Of a stretch of 64,000 nt of DNA, positions 30,798 through 41,884 are shown in pieces. The position numbers and the translations under genes were made by a program. A model generated the notes under the pieces. That model saw only the letters and a program-made list of their open reading frames with translations. It had not been told where the DNA came from and did not search any database. Numbering within the stretch: position 1 is the first letter of the stretch; every line of letters starts with the position of its first letter. The stretch is from Telmatactis stephensoni (lineage: Eukaryota; Cnidaria; Anthozoa; Actiniaria; Isophelliidae). The stretch spans positions 124,001 through 188,000 of the forward strand of contig JALIZF010001912.1 in assembly GCA_029948255.1 (NCBI GenBank), written 5' to 3'.

Positions 30798-31766
30798 TCA
30801 ACAATGGATATCGTTATCTGAAACTTCAGCTTTCATGCAGCACTTAAACCTCTTCGGTAAGAACTTAAACACCACTTTACGTATTGGTCGTACTTTTATA
30901 CAATACAGAATTGGATTCAAAAACGAATTGAAGTACATAATAGTATAGGGTATATTAAATGCAAGAAATAATGATTTTGTGCTTTGTCCATACACGTTTC
31001 TCACAATTCTCACTCCTAAGAAAGGTGTATAGCAAAGTATGAACAATAAATACACCCATAGCATGGTCTTGGATATTTTTCTTCTTTGCGCCGTGTTGAT
31101 ATTGTTCGTGTTCTGGTTTATCTGCACCTGCTGCTGTTGGCGTTGAATGTCTATTCGATGGCGACGCAGAATTCGTAAAATTATAGCGTTGTTAATGGTA
31201 CATATTGTCAGACAAAATGCGAAAATGAAAACGGTGGACCAGTGTATTATTTCAACATACCACAAATGGGATGAAGAAATGAAAAACGCAGTGACCCAAA
31301 TGAAAACAAGCCCGCTCACAATCCGTCGATTTGTTACAATGTTGGTGTATCGCATGTGGAAGTGTAGAGCTATCATTCTTTCGAGGCTGATTAAAGTTAC
31401 AGTTACAAATGAAACACCCGAGAAAGGAGTCACCAGCACCTTCGACGTCAGGTTAATACCACACAAGACATCTGATGAATTTGTAATGTACGCAACTGAT
31501 GTGATTACAAATATTGGCATAGCCACAGCCCCTGCCCCAAGATCAGTGAGAGCCAAACCACAAAGAAGAACATTTGAAGGACAATGTAGCGATGGAGTCT
31601 TGTAAATACCAACTAGAACTAGAGCGTTCAACAAGATGGTCAAAGGAATGAGAATCGACATAACTGCTGCTGAGATTATGAAGAGTGCGTAAATATCAAT
31701 CTCATTTCTGGGCCATTCCGTATTGCATTGATCTAACGAAGGTGGAGGGGATGTTTCATTAGTCAT
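30798..31766 (-). CDS. Class A GPCR, intronless, minus-strand member 1
   Basis: An intact 322-residue receptor of the same family as the plus-strand array (LVGIYKTPSLHCPSN is identical). Helix landmarks are LALTD in TM2, the cysteine in VLCGINL before TM3, ERM replacing DRY at the end of TM3, CYTP in TM6 and NPILY in TM7. The tail is longer than in the plus-strand genes and has a Cys pair (KCCMK) that could be palmitoylated. The Gln-rich inner loop 3 is conserved. TM4-TM5 has no cysteine. It starts at the first ATG (MTNETSPPPS), with an N-glycosylation site at residue 3. The two relics at 15 and 22 kb derive from a gene of this subtype. Predicted plasma-membrane receptor. Confidence 0.95.
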   Translation of the reverse strand: MTNETSPPPSLDQCNTEWPRNEIDIYALFIISAAVMSILIPLTILLNALVLVGIYKTPSLHCPSNVLLCGLALTDLGAGAVAMPIFVITSVAYITNSSDVLCGINLTSKVLVTPFSGVSFVTVTLISLERMIALHFHMRYTNIVTNRRIVSGLVFIWVTAFFISSSHLWYVEIIHWSTVFIFAFCLTICTINNAIILRILRRHRIDIQRQQQQVQINQNTNNINTAQRRKISKTMLWVYLLFILCYTPFLGVRIVRNVYGQSTKSLFLAFNIPYTIMYFNSFLNPILYCIKVRPIRKVVFKFLPKRFKCCMKAEVSDNDIHC

Positions 31767-33060
31767 CGTGCTTGTCTACCAGTCTAGTTCTTCTTGACCA
31801 GGTTACTCCACTGCCTCTATCGCTCACTTGGGTTTGGAGATTGTGCCTGTAAATGACTTGTCCGAGTGGATTTGAAGAGTTGCAGTTCACCTCAAGTAGG
31901 AAGTCCTTAAATCGCAAATGTATGTGTATATATACTTTCAAGTCGAGACAGAAATCACGATAGAATATTTCGCAATTTTGGCTTTTCACCTTGTACGTGT
32001 CTAATTACATTTAGTTTATATATTAGTATATTATTGGAGAGTTTTTTTGGAATCCTTGCAGGTTGTTTTGACGCACAGGTGCAACCCCGCTGGCTCAAAT
32101 AATCTAATGCCACTTCTTCGAAGTGATATATTTTAAATAATTTGACAGTTTCTATTGTCAGCCGTAAAGCCCTTTTCACCCCCAAAAACAGTGACTTTGA
32201 ACAAAGGATTCTACTTCCACAGAGATGAAATTGGAATAAATAAATCTTTCACGTAAATAGCACGAGCATAAGCGGCAGCATCAATAGCTTTGAAAACTGA
32301 GACAGCACTGCTAATGAAGATTATACACTATTGAGTCTGCATGTGCCGCTTGAACAAGTTGGTTTTCGGAGTTATAAATTAAAACAATTAATCTCTGAGG
32401 TCTTATCACTCTAACCTGAGAGCGTTAATGTTGGTCCTTTATGTGTTGCTACATTTTCACATGCGAAATTTGCTTTCTAAATGTCTATAATCTCTGTTCC
32501 TCCAAACACATTAAGCTACCCTTAAGTAATCTTCATTTTCCTTTAGATTATTCCAAAAGCTTAAGTGCACTTTTTTCTTTTCCGGCCTACTGTAAGCTAT
32601 CCTAAGCTATCAGTTAACGGAACGGATATTGAAAACAATTTTGAGCTCAACTCTGTATCGAAAAGTTTTAGGAATAAAGCTCAAGCCGGATTAAAACTGT
32701 TAAAAATTACAAAGAACGGATCTTCTTGATCTTATGAGTTATAAGTTGGAAGCAATATGCATGCCCACGCACAACACATTCAAGGTTTCATTTAGTCTAA
32801 AATTGACAACCATTCGTGATGTTTGTAACAAAAGCAATCATAAATATATCAATCAATGAAATTTTAATTAAGTGGAATAGCTAGAGTAAGAATAGAGTGT
32901 AACTTTTAATATCATATAACTTATGTCGGATTTCTAAAGTACTGTGACATAGTCCTTATTAAAATAAATAGAGACAATAAAATCTCATACATTCTGAGCA
33001 TTTCGTGTGTTTGTTCATGTCAATGTGCTCCGGTGTCGAAAAGAATATCAAGAGTGCCGA
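31767..33060. other. No supported gene
   Basis: Upstream of the minus-strand receptor, so it probably contains that gene's promoter and 5' UTR. I see no other domain, RNA or strong repeat. Short frames at 31759-32185 on the minus strand lack recognisable features. Confidence 0.4.
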
Positions 33061-33066
33061 TATATC

Positions 33067-33536
33067 AATACCACAGGCTTCTCATGCTCTGTGTGAGTAC
33101 GGGGAAGACGGGGGTAATATGAGTTTTGGTCGTTGGGCTTCCTGTGGTAACGATCTCAACATTGAAGATATTTAATGTTGAAATTTCAAAAATGGCAAAT
33201 ATTAAATATAGTTATAGTTTATTTAACACTTCTAGTGTGGTTATTTTCCATTTTGAGTCCGTTTTAGTGGGTTTTGGGAACTTTGAGTTTTGACGCTGCT
33301 GTATAAGTGTTCAGTAACTATTAAACTATATTTATTTGCCATTCGTGATGTTCAGTAACTATTAAACTATATTTATTTGCCATTTTTGAAATTTCAACAT
33401 TAAATATCTTCAATTCAGAAGAGAAAATTTGAACACATATGCAAGACCATTGAGATCGTTACCACAGGAAGCCCAACGACCCCAACTCATATTATCCCCG
33501 TACTCAAACAGAGCATGGGAAGCCTGTGTTAATACC
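33067..33536. mobile_element. About 470-bp foldback element with long arms
   Basis: The left arm ('ataccacaggcttctcatgc', 'gtacggggaagacgggggta', 'ttgggcttcctgtggtaacg', 'aacattgaagatatttaatg') is reversed in order and complement at 33380-33535. The arms are about 150-190 bp with few mismatches. The centre holds a small direct repeat, 'actattaaactatatttatttgccat' (33313 and 33356). Confidence 0.8.
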
Positions 33537-33588
33537 GAGCTATTTCTCACAACAAAGCGCATACTTTTATCAGAGTCGTACACGGCAT

Positions 33589-33754
33589 AGCCTGCTTAGC
33601 GGCGTAAGGGGAAAAGGGGAGGGGGAAGAAAGGGGATTGGGGATAGGAAGAGGAGGGATATGAGGAATGTGGGGGTTTCATTGCAGGCGTTCCCTCCCCT
33701 CCCCCTCTTCTCCCTCCCCTCTTCCCAATCCCCTTACGCCGCTACGCAGGCTAT
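33589..33754. mobile_element. Hairpin with AGCCTGC..AGCGGCGTAAGGGG ends
   Basis: 'agcctgcttagcggcgtaag' and 'cttacgccgctacgcaggct' are inverted. The arms are purine-rich and pyrimidine-rich respectively. Related but weaker hairpins occur at 57045-57155, with a one-ended piece at 63115. Confidence 0.7.
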
Positions 33755-34560
33755 CCACGGCACGATTCACGAAAAATTAAAACGTCAAATCACGAATCAA
33801 GGACAACTGTCCGATATATCCCCGAAATAAAAGGAAATACAACTAGAAAGCTGCTTAATTTTGCTCCCAGTACACCGTTCATGCATTTTTTACGTTACAT
33901 AAGCGCTTTGAGATCGAATAAAACTAAAATAAAAACTATAAAATAAAAACTATTCTGATCATGCGCATGATGCACTATCTATCTATATGATGCACTATAC
34001 ATCCCACATTTGAAAGAGTTCTTGTATTTGTTAATAGAAAGAGCCTCACCGAGTTAACATTAGTGGTCAGTTGATGAAATTCCTGCCGTAACGGTGCCGT
34101 GACCGTGCCATAGCGTTTTCACAGTCAACGAAAACTGCTTTAAGAGTATGTAATGTACGAGCGACTGAGACAAATTATTGTATTCCACATGCACTTATTC
34201 AGCACATTCATAGATAAAACACATGAAAATCCAGTTATCACTAGTGTATCCAGGAGCCATTTCGGTCTCAGCTTCTAGCTTCGATGAATTGGAAAGGGTC
34301 AATGTTTGTGCAAATAGCTATATGGGAAAATCTTCTAAAGTACATTTCTACCTGATAGAAAAAGACCAAAGATCCCTTTTTATTAGTGAAGACTTGAATC
34401 AGTGTACTGGAAGGCTTTCATCGCTGGAACTCTTTCGTCTTGGCGTCGAATCGAATCCATGATTTCTTGCTTATTGCAAGTACAAAGTCTTAGCTCGTGG
34501 TAACCTTTGGATACTGCAACGCCATCATTAATACCTGGATGATCAGTTTTGCAAATGAAG

Positions 34561-34832
34561 TTAAGGCCCGGACACATGGTGCAACTTTTCCCGATTTACT
34601 GAAACACCGCGCGCAACATGGTTGCAACGTGTGTCCACCACTGAAACATCTCGTGCAACGTTGCGCGCAACAATTCTGGACAGTTGCAGAAGTAGAACTC
34701 GATTTCTGCGGCTGTTGCGCGCAATGTTTCGCGAAACATTGGAATGGGTGGACACACGCTGCAACATTGTATTGCGCTCGATGTTTTAGCAAATGTTTCA
34801 AGAAATGTTGAACCGTGTGTCCGAGCCTTTAA
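34561..34832. mobile_element. TTAA-flanked MITE (piggyBac-like)
   Basis: TTAA at 34561-34564 and at 34829-34832. The ends 'ttaaggcccggacacatggt' and 'accgtgtgtccgagcctttaa' are inverted. The interior is rich in 'gcgcgcaac' and 'gttgc'. Overlapping frames on both strands are by-products. No transposase. Confidence 0.75.
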
Positions 34833-34857
34833 GGCACATTGGAATGGCGGCCCTATT

Positions 34858-34930
34858 TCGGAATAGGAATACAAGGAATAGGAATACATTCAAGGAATAG
34901 GAATACAAAGAATAGGAATACACGGAATAG
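34858..34930 (+). repeat. GGAATAGGAATACA minisatellite
   Basis: Five imperfect units of 'ggaataggaataca(ttcaa)'. Confidence 0.85.
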
Positions 34931-35204
34931 TCACTTCAAATCGCTTGTTCCAGCAAATAAAAAATTGCTTCTTGTACCATAATTATGATAAAACAAGGAA
35001 TCTTTTACTTTGCTGTAGAAAATTACCACTGCAGCGATTTATGAATGTTATTCCGTGTATTCTCATTTTGCCATATGATCAATCGAGCACCCGAAATATT
35101 GCGTGGTAATACATTCCCACCCAACCTGTGGTAACGGGCTCAATTTCTGATGTCCGCAAGTTGACTAATTGGGTTGTTTCTCTTTCTGACTTAAAACGTT
35201 TGAC

Positions 35205-35311
35205 ATTTTGTGAAAACCATTGTTGAAGGCAAGCATAAAAGCGAAATTTGCATAAGTTTACAAAAGCACGAAGACGTGACTACGAGCATGCGCAGACGTT
35301 TTTCACTAGTG
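35205..35311. repeat. Dispersed repeat, copy inverted at 48338-48450
   Basis: 'gtgaaaaccattgttgaagg' to 'catgcgcagacgtttttcac' reappears as its reverse complement at 48338-48450. Unknown family, no coding sequence. Confidence 0.65.
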
Positions 35312-35639
35312 TTACTGATAATACTCTCCGTTGCTGAGTACTTTCAATAGGAAAAATCTGAGTGAGAAAAATGAAAGGCTACTGTCAGTCAATTCTAAAC
35401 ATGAATTTCACTAGTGTCACCGAGACTTCAGATTCACTTCCATGCACTAAACTACTACGCATGCACCACGGTTTCACATAATTAATTACACAACAATAGA
35501 CCGTCCATTCACATGAAACACTATAGGTAATTTTGTCCTCTAACTCACTCAGTAGACACTGATGGTCGAGTTGTATGGTGTGATTATGCATGGCCTGGGA
35601 TCCGACCGTTTCCTCCCCTTATGGTAACGGATATCTTCG

Positions 35640-35930
35640 ACATATAGTTTACGTACTTTCACGGACCTTTACGGACTTCCACTAGCTTAATTTGGGATAT
35701 GTGCTATTTACGTACGTTTATTTACTTATATTCACGTACCCTTTACGACATGTCATTTACTTGGTGTTTAAAGCTCTTTACGTTTCCTTTGCGGCTAAGA
35801 TAACTTTACGTTTCTTTACTGCATCTTTACGCTTATATTCCTTCTTTACGTAACTTTACGCTTTCCGTAAAAACAGCTTAGATATCGACCGACCTTTATA
35901 CGCTTATTTACGAATGGCGTAAAGGAACGT
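35640..35930 (+). repeat. Irregular TTTACG-rich block
   Basis: About 20 occurrences of 'tttacg' or 'tttac' at uneven spacing (for example 'ctttacgtttcctttgcgg', 'acgtaactttacgctttccg'). There is no fixed period, so it is not an ordinary tandem repeat. No frame. Confidence 0.6.
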
Positions 35931-36191
35931 TAAAATGGGAATTCATGCTGTTGCTTACATGGCTTAGAAGGTAAAACATAAAATTACAGGATGTAATAGA
36001 TTTCAATTTTATTTGAAAATGAACAAATTCAGAAGAATTTAAAAAAATGAGAGACTTACGATTGGACTTAATTTATACAAAAAAGAGAAAAACAGGAATG
36101 ACAGACACACACAGAAATACAGACATATAGACAGACAGACAGACTGGCATGCCGACATATAGATAAACAGACAGACACAAACAGAATGTTG

Positions 36192-37253
36192 CTAGTCATC
36201 AGAAGGCATTCTCAAATTTAAGATTGATTGCAATTTCACAGGGATTTGCTTGAACACGGCTTTGCGAATGGCACGCATCTTGATACAATAAAGAATTGGA
36301 TTTAACAAAGAATTAAAATACATCACAGTGTAAGGAATTTCAAAAGTCAAAAACAGCGCCATAGTATCAATGCCTTTCAAGTTTCTTATGATTCTTCCTA
36401 CAATAAATGGTGTGTAGCATAGAATAAACAGTAGATAAACCCAGAGCATATTACTGGACGTTTTTCTTCTCTGAGCCATGACATTGTCAGTGTTCTGGTT
36501 TATCTGCACCTGCTGCTGTTGGCGTTCAATGTCTACTTGATGACGACGCAGAATTCGAAAAATTAGAACATTGTTTAGCACGGATATAATCACACAGATA
36601 GTGAAGATACCAACTGAAGACCACTTGATGATTTTATCATACCAGAAATGGGAGGAAGAAATAAAGAACGACGTAATCCAAAAAATAATTTGTGTGCTCA
36701 CAATACGTCGATTTGTTACAATGTTGCTGTATCGCATGTGGAAGTGTAAAGCTATCATTCTCTCAAAACTAATCAACGTTACAGTAACAAATGAAACACC
36801 CGAAAAGGGGGCGACTAAAGCTTTGGACGTGAAATCTATATAACACCAAATATATGGTGAATTTGTAGCGTAACCGATAGAACTTGCAACAAATATTGGC
36901 ATTGCCACAGCGCCTGCTCCAAGATCAGTGACAGCCAAACCACAAAGAAGAACATTTGAAGGACAATGTAGTGATGGAGTCTTGTATATACCAACCAGAA
37001 CTAAAGCGTTTAGTAGGACAGTTGGTGGTACCAAAAGAGTCATTGTAATAGCAGAACATACAAAAAATCCTTGGAGATCCCTTACTACAGCATCAGGAGC
37101 ATCAAATGAACAGTTTGTTATTTGCGTGGCCAAGGTTGAATTGTAAGCATTCATTTCTACACCTGAGAATTCACCATGAAAAATGGTTATGGAGCGAATA
37201 AAATTTGTCAAATTTGCATTCACAACTTTCGAGCGCAATTCGTTGTCCTTCAA
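36192..37253 (-). CDS. Class A GPCR, intronless, minus-strand member 2
   Basis: An intact family member; the open frame is 353 residues. The true start is probably the second Met (37154, MNAYNST), which gives about 320 residues like its relatives. The first 33 residues have no counterpart. Landmarks are LAVTD in TM2, WCYIDF before TM3, ERM at the end of TM3, CYTP in TM6 and NPILY in TM7. Several N-glycosylation sites lie in the N-terminus. Inner loop 3 is Gln-rich. The TM4-TM5 loop has no cysteine. The ERM triplet groups it with the 30798 gene. Downstream of the stop lies a short CAGA-type repeat (36100-36180). Confidence 0.93.
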   Translation of the reverse strand: MKDNELRSKVVNANLTNFIRSITIFHGEFSGVEMNAYNSTLATQITNCSFDAPDAVVRDLQGFFVCSAITMTLLVPPTVLLNALVLVGIYKTPSLHCPSNVLLCGLAVTDLGAGAVAMPIFVASSIGYATNSPYIWCYIDFTSKALVAPFSGVSFVTVTLISFERMIALHFHMRYSNIVTNRRIVSTQIIFWITSFFISSSHFWYDKIIKWSSVGIFTICVIISVLNNVLIFRILRRHQVDIERQQQQVQINQNTDNVMAQRRKTSSNMLWVYLLFILCYTPFIVGRIIRNLKGIDTMALFLTFEIPYTVMYFNSLLNPILYCIKMRAIRKAVFKQIPVKLQSILNLRMPSDD

Positions 37254-37909
37254 GAAATGGACAGCTGGTTCTATTTATTTGGTTCCACTAGGTCCTTCAA
37301 CTTATTGAAACGCTCAAACAATAGAAAAATACTAATCTTTCGATCGCTTTCATTTATTAGAAGTCATCTACATGACATTTTGATGTTACAGACGTCAAAC
37401 GTAGCTCCTTCAAATTAAAGAGAATAAAACGTTTATTTGAAGGAAATGATAGCGACATTACGTTTTAATTAGCTTCCGTTCGGAATTCAGTTTTCTCCCG
37501 AAATATGAAGTACAATTGGTAAAAACGAATGCATTTCCATTTGTTTTCGCAGCATTTGGCATTCTGTCATTAAAATCTAAAAATTCGAAGTTCTTTGTAG
37601 CTTATACTTAAAGTCCCATTCGGTTATAATAATTTGATCTTTAGATGACGGCATTAATTGCAAACGTAATACTTTATAAAAAGATTTTCATCATATAATG
37701 TAGTCTTAAAATGATTCTGAAATGGTTTAGTTGTGGAGCATAATAGTCCAAACCTTGATGCGTGTGCTCATTTGTCTTGCGCAGTAAACACTGAAGCTGA
37801 GCTGAGGAAATTACAAACAATGCTTCTTAATTTGATTTGGATGGTAAACATAAGCTGCTATAAAGGTGGAACGACAGAACTGAACTGTTTTACTAGAATA
37901 TATTGACAC
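37254..37909. other. No supported gene
   Basis: 5' side of the minus-strand receptor. AT-rich, with no repeat or RNA gene recognised. Confidence 0.4.
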
Positions 37910-38039
37910 TAAAGTAAAGTAAAGTAAAGTAAAGTAAAGTAAAGTAAAGTAAAGTAAAGTAAAGTAAAGTAAAGTAAAGTAAAGTAAAGTAAAGTAAAGT
38001 AAAGTAAAGTAAAGTAAAGTAAAGTAAAGTAAAGTAAAG
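37910..38039 (+). repeat. (AAAGT)n pentanucleotide array
   Basis: About 26 perfect AAAGT units. The minus-strand frame through it gives a YFTLL peptide and is not a gene. Confidence 0.97.
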
Positions 38040-38129
38040 CGACCATATTTTACGTCGATAACTCGTGACAGTAATTTGAATAACTGATAAACTTGAGGTC
38101 GACGGTGCGCTCATTTCACTCCCCTCTTC

Positions 38130-38300
38130 CATCAGTGCTCCGTTTTAAGGGTATTTAAAGCTACTTAAAGCTATACAGAAAGGAAAGAAGTTGAGCTAAA
38201 CAAGGATGCGAGGTGGCTGGGGATCAAACTCGGGACTTCTCGCACCGAACCCGCGCACTAACCAACTGTACCATCCTTGCTCCATCCTTGCTCTTACACT
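38130..38300 (-). mobile_element. tRNA-derived SINE
   Basis: The reverse complement has an A-box-like GGTACAGTTGGTTAGTGCG and a B-box-like GAGTTTGATCC at tRNA spacing, then a non-tRNA body. 'gcaaggatgg' is duplicated at the head (38270-38293). It does not fold as an intact tRNA. Confidence 0.55.
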
Positions 38301-38894
38301 GAAGCCTTCTACTGTTTACCGGTCGTTTTCAAGTCGTCTTCGATGATGAGCGAAGCAGAAAGGAGACGACTAAGAAGTATGTAATCACGTGTCCTGTCCT
38401 GTCATACGGCTTCCAGCTCGCGAGCGGCCAGAGTCACTTTGATTTCCGTGATGTATATTTACAGCCCTCAAAATAATCCTGTGCCCAATAGTCCCCGCCT
38501 CCCAAATGATCCTCATCTTGCACCCGCGAGAAGAACATCATCAAATAACTTATGGAATAGGTCCCAAATGTAGCAGAGAATTCCGGAATGGAAAAATTTA
38601 ATTCATCACTACTGCTAAACAATGTTTTACTTCTCTATTGAAAAAGTACAAATTGAACAAACAAACAACATCAACGGTCACGTGACTAGCACCTTTAACA
38701 TCTTGCAATTAAGTCATTAATAAATTAATCACACCAAGATTGAACAACTCACGAAATTAAAGTAAACAAGTCCTGACCTTCGTGGACTTGTTTTTTTTTT
38801 GTTGTTGTTCAACATCTGCATTTAATTATTTGGGGCGAGGTAATAAAGCTCCTTGTCGAAATCACGTGACCGATAACGTCACACCCCATGGTAT

Positions 38895-39878
38895 TCATGG
38901 CATTTCTAGTTCTCCGGCTTGAATGCCAAGAAAAGATCGGATTCTTTGAGGAAATAACATGAAGACCGCCTTTCGAACTTTTCGCATCCTGATACAATAA
39001 ACTATGGGGTTTAACAAAGAATTGAAGTATATCATGATATAAGTCATACTGAATGCGACGTAAAAGGTTTTGTTCCTTTGCATGATTTCATTATCTAAGT
39101 TTAACTTTCGCACAGCCATCGTCACCAGGAATGGCGAGTAACATAGTATAAACAACAAATACACCCAAAGCATATTACTGGAAGCTTTTCTCCTCTGAGC
39201 CATGACATTGTCAGTGTTCTGGTTTATCTGCACCTGCTGCTGTTGGCGTTGAATGTCCACACGATGACGACGCAGAATTCGAAAGATTAATGCATTGTTG
39301 ATGGAAGACATTACAAGACAAAATGCAAAAACATAAACAGCAGCCCAGGTTAGCACATCTCGATTCCACAAATATGATAATGATATTGCAATACCTGTGA
39401 AGCACATGAAGGCAAGAGTTCTGATTACTCGAACATTGGTCACGATACTGGTGTATCGCATGTGAAATTGCAACGCCAACACTCGATCAAGACTGATCAA
39501 CGTTAGAGTTACAATGGAAATGCCAGCAAAAGGTGGTATCACTATATTTGCCAACAACGAGGTGTCACACCAAAGTTCTGGCATATCTTCAAGGTACGAT
39601 ATCGCTATAACAAGAAATAAAGGTGCTGCAACAGCGCCTGCTCCAAGATCAGTGAGAGCCAAACCACAAAGAAGAATATTGGACGGGCAATGCAGCGATG
39701 GAGTCTTGTATATACCAACTAGAACTAAAGCATTTAGTAGAACAGTTGGTGGAATCAGCAGCGATGACACAACTGATCCTGCTACGAAAAAAGCGTACAG
39801 TTCCTTAATAATTCTCTCATCCAGATCAAAGGTACATTCTTTAATTGGTGACGATGAGTTTTCAAGAGCTTTTTCCAT
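38895..39878 (-). CDS. Class A GPCR, intronless, minus-strand member 3
   Basis: An intact receptor. The frame is open back to 40010, but the Met at 39878 (MEKALENSSS) aligns with the plus-strand starts (MERALQNSSS), giving 327 residues. Landmarks are LALTD, WCDTSL before TM3, DRV at the end of TM3, CYSP in TM6 and NPIVY in TM7. The TM6-TM7 loop (LNLDNEIMQRNKT) is several residues longer than in its relatives. Its N-terminus and DR-type triplet are closer to the plus-strand genes than to the other two minus-strand genes, so it may be the link between the subarrays. Predicted plasma-membrane receptor, ligand unknown. Confidence 0.95.
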   Translation of the reverse strand: MEKALENSSSPIKECTFDLDERIIKELYAFFVAGSVVSSLLIPPTVLLNALVLVGIYKTPSLHCPSNILLCGLALTDLGAGAVAAPLFLVIAISYLEDMPELWCDTSLLANIVIPPFAGISIVTLTLISLDRVLALQFHMRYTSIVTNVRVIRTLAFMCFTGIAISLSYLWNRDVLTWAAVYVFAFCLVMSSINNALIFRILRRHRVDIQRQQQQVQINQNTDNVMAQRRKASSNMLWVYLLFILCYSPFLVTMAVRKLNLDNEIMQRNKTFYVAFSMTYIMIYFNSLLNPIVYCIRMRKVRKAVFMLFPQRIRSFLGIQAGELEMP

Positions 39879-40670
39879 TACAATTAACCGCAGAAAACAC
39901 GCAATATTGGAAAGGCTTTTTGCCTTAGGAAGTCCGAACTGTTTGCTCGACTGATGAGCTTCAGTAAAAGGCGATGGAAAAAACAAACACGATTTAAAGA
40001 ACAAAAGCAATTCATCTACTTAGTACACGGATTGCACTTTGAGAAAATGACTTATTTTTCAATTTCAGCAGAAACGCTTGCTGATATATTGTTAAAAGGG
40101 ATCTTACTCCACAAGACAGCGGAATTGAAACAATGAAAAGAACTCTAGACCACTGATTGCTTAGAATATGATTACATCCACTCGTCCAATCAGCGCTCGG
40201 TATTTTGATGCTTTGGAACACTGGGACATTGTGGGGTAAAGAAAAAAGTGCCGTCAGTCAGGTTCTCTCTAACTAATCATTTTTTTCTAAAAATAATAAA
40301 GCCTTTGTTCCCCTTTGTTTGAATTTTTATTAGTTTGCTCTATATAAAAATAGAGAATCGGCTGATTAATAAAAACTCACCGTAAAATTGTAATATTGAT
40401 AATAAAGAGAATAGTGTCAGAACATCAGGATATCAAGTTTGTCATAACCCATTCCACTTTTAAAAGTAGCGAACATACACACCGTTTTTTTCTGAAAGTT
40501 TACTGACATCAAATCCATTTCATAACTCTTTGGGACTGTCAAATCAACTGTGAATGTTAATCGTTGTTACATCTTGAGTAGTGTACTGACTTACAATGCA
40601 GTGCTCGATGTAGATAAATATATAATAATGATAACAGTTCTGATTCAAACGATTCAACGATATTGCTAGT
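39879..40670. other. No supported gene
   Basis: 5' side of the minus-strand receptor. AT-rich, no recognisable RNA gene or repeat. Confidence 0.4.
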
Positions 40671-40675
40671 TATAA

Positions 40676-40961
<286 letters not shown>

Positions 40962-41169
40962 TGGGGTAACTCATCACCCTTCCTTGCAGCCAAGTGCTGA
41001 ATTACGAAGGGTGCAACTCAACGTGATCGAGTCGAAGGAATACAAGGGCGCATTCATTACGAGACAGTTGTACATTTACACATTTACATACAAATTTACA
41101 TACACACACACGTAGCAGCCACCATACGACCCATGTCTGATCACGGAGCACAGCTTAGATCGAAACTAG

Positions 41170-41350
41170 TTCGTTTTTACTGAGGGAGGAAAAACCGGAG
41201 AACCCGGAGAAAAAAACCCTCGAAGCAAGGGAGAGAACGAACAAGAAACTCAAGCCACATGTGATGCCACGTCCGGGAATCGAACTCGGGACCACAGAGG
41301 TGACATGCCGGCGCTCTCACCGCTCGACGTACCACCCTTGCTTCCCTAAA
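41170..41350 (-). mobile_element. tRNA-headed SINE, copy 1
   Basis: The reverse complement reads GCAAGGGTGGTACGTCGAGC, then the B box GAGTTCGATTCCCGG, then 'catgtggcttgagtttcttg' and a pyrimidine tail. The B box and following 30 bp match the copy at 55365-55500, so this is a real family. Confidence 0.7.
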
Positions 41351-41775
41351 CATAGATTTGATCATGATACAACGCGCGCTCTCAATCGGATTGGCCAGAA
41401 AGCTGTGAACTATTTGCCCATGGGCTGCACCGCGCGCGCACTATCTTCGTCATCGTCCTTTTCAAATCGTTTTCAAAATGGCGACACATATAATGCGCTC
41501 TTATTGGCTGATAAACCTATGAACTATTTCCCCATGGGCTGCACGGCTTCGTTTTTAACGTTCTAGGCCCTTTTTAAATCAATAAGGCAACAGAAAGCCG
41601 CTTGCCAATTGCGCTATACACGCACTCGAGAAAATATAAAGAGCTCTTAACAAACTAAAGTCGCACTCGGCTATGCCTCGTGCCACTCTAACGTTTGTTT
41701 TAACAAACGATATTAAAATATCGTTCTCTTTATTTTCTCTCGTGCGTCTATAACGCCATGGGCGCGCGGCTTTCT

Positions 41776-41884
41776 GGGCCCAGTTATTCGAAAGCCTATA
41801 AGCGTTAACCCAGGATTAAGTCTAAAGAAAACGATTAATTTTAATCCAGGATTAGTGTTAATCGCTCTGCAAACAACCGGGCCC
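41776..41884. mobile_element. MITE with GGGCCC ends
   Basis: 'gggcccagttattcgaaagc' and 'gcaaacaaccgggccc' are inverted ends. 'ccaggattaa' and 'taatccaggatta' are inner inverted words. Confidence 0.6.

Noticed and set aside
34490..34889. Overlapping Cys-rich proteins on both strands
   Set aside because: All lie within the TTAA-flanked MITE and arise from its repeated GCGCAAC words.
41700..41770. Inverted 'tttgttttaacaaacgatat' region as a regulatory operator
   Set aside because: It is a short palindrome next to a MITE, with no gene positioned to use it.
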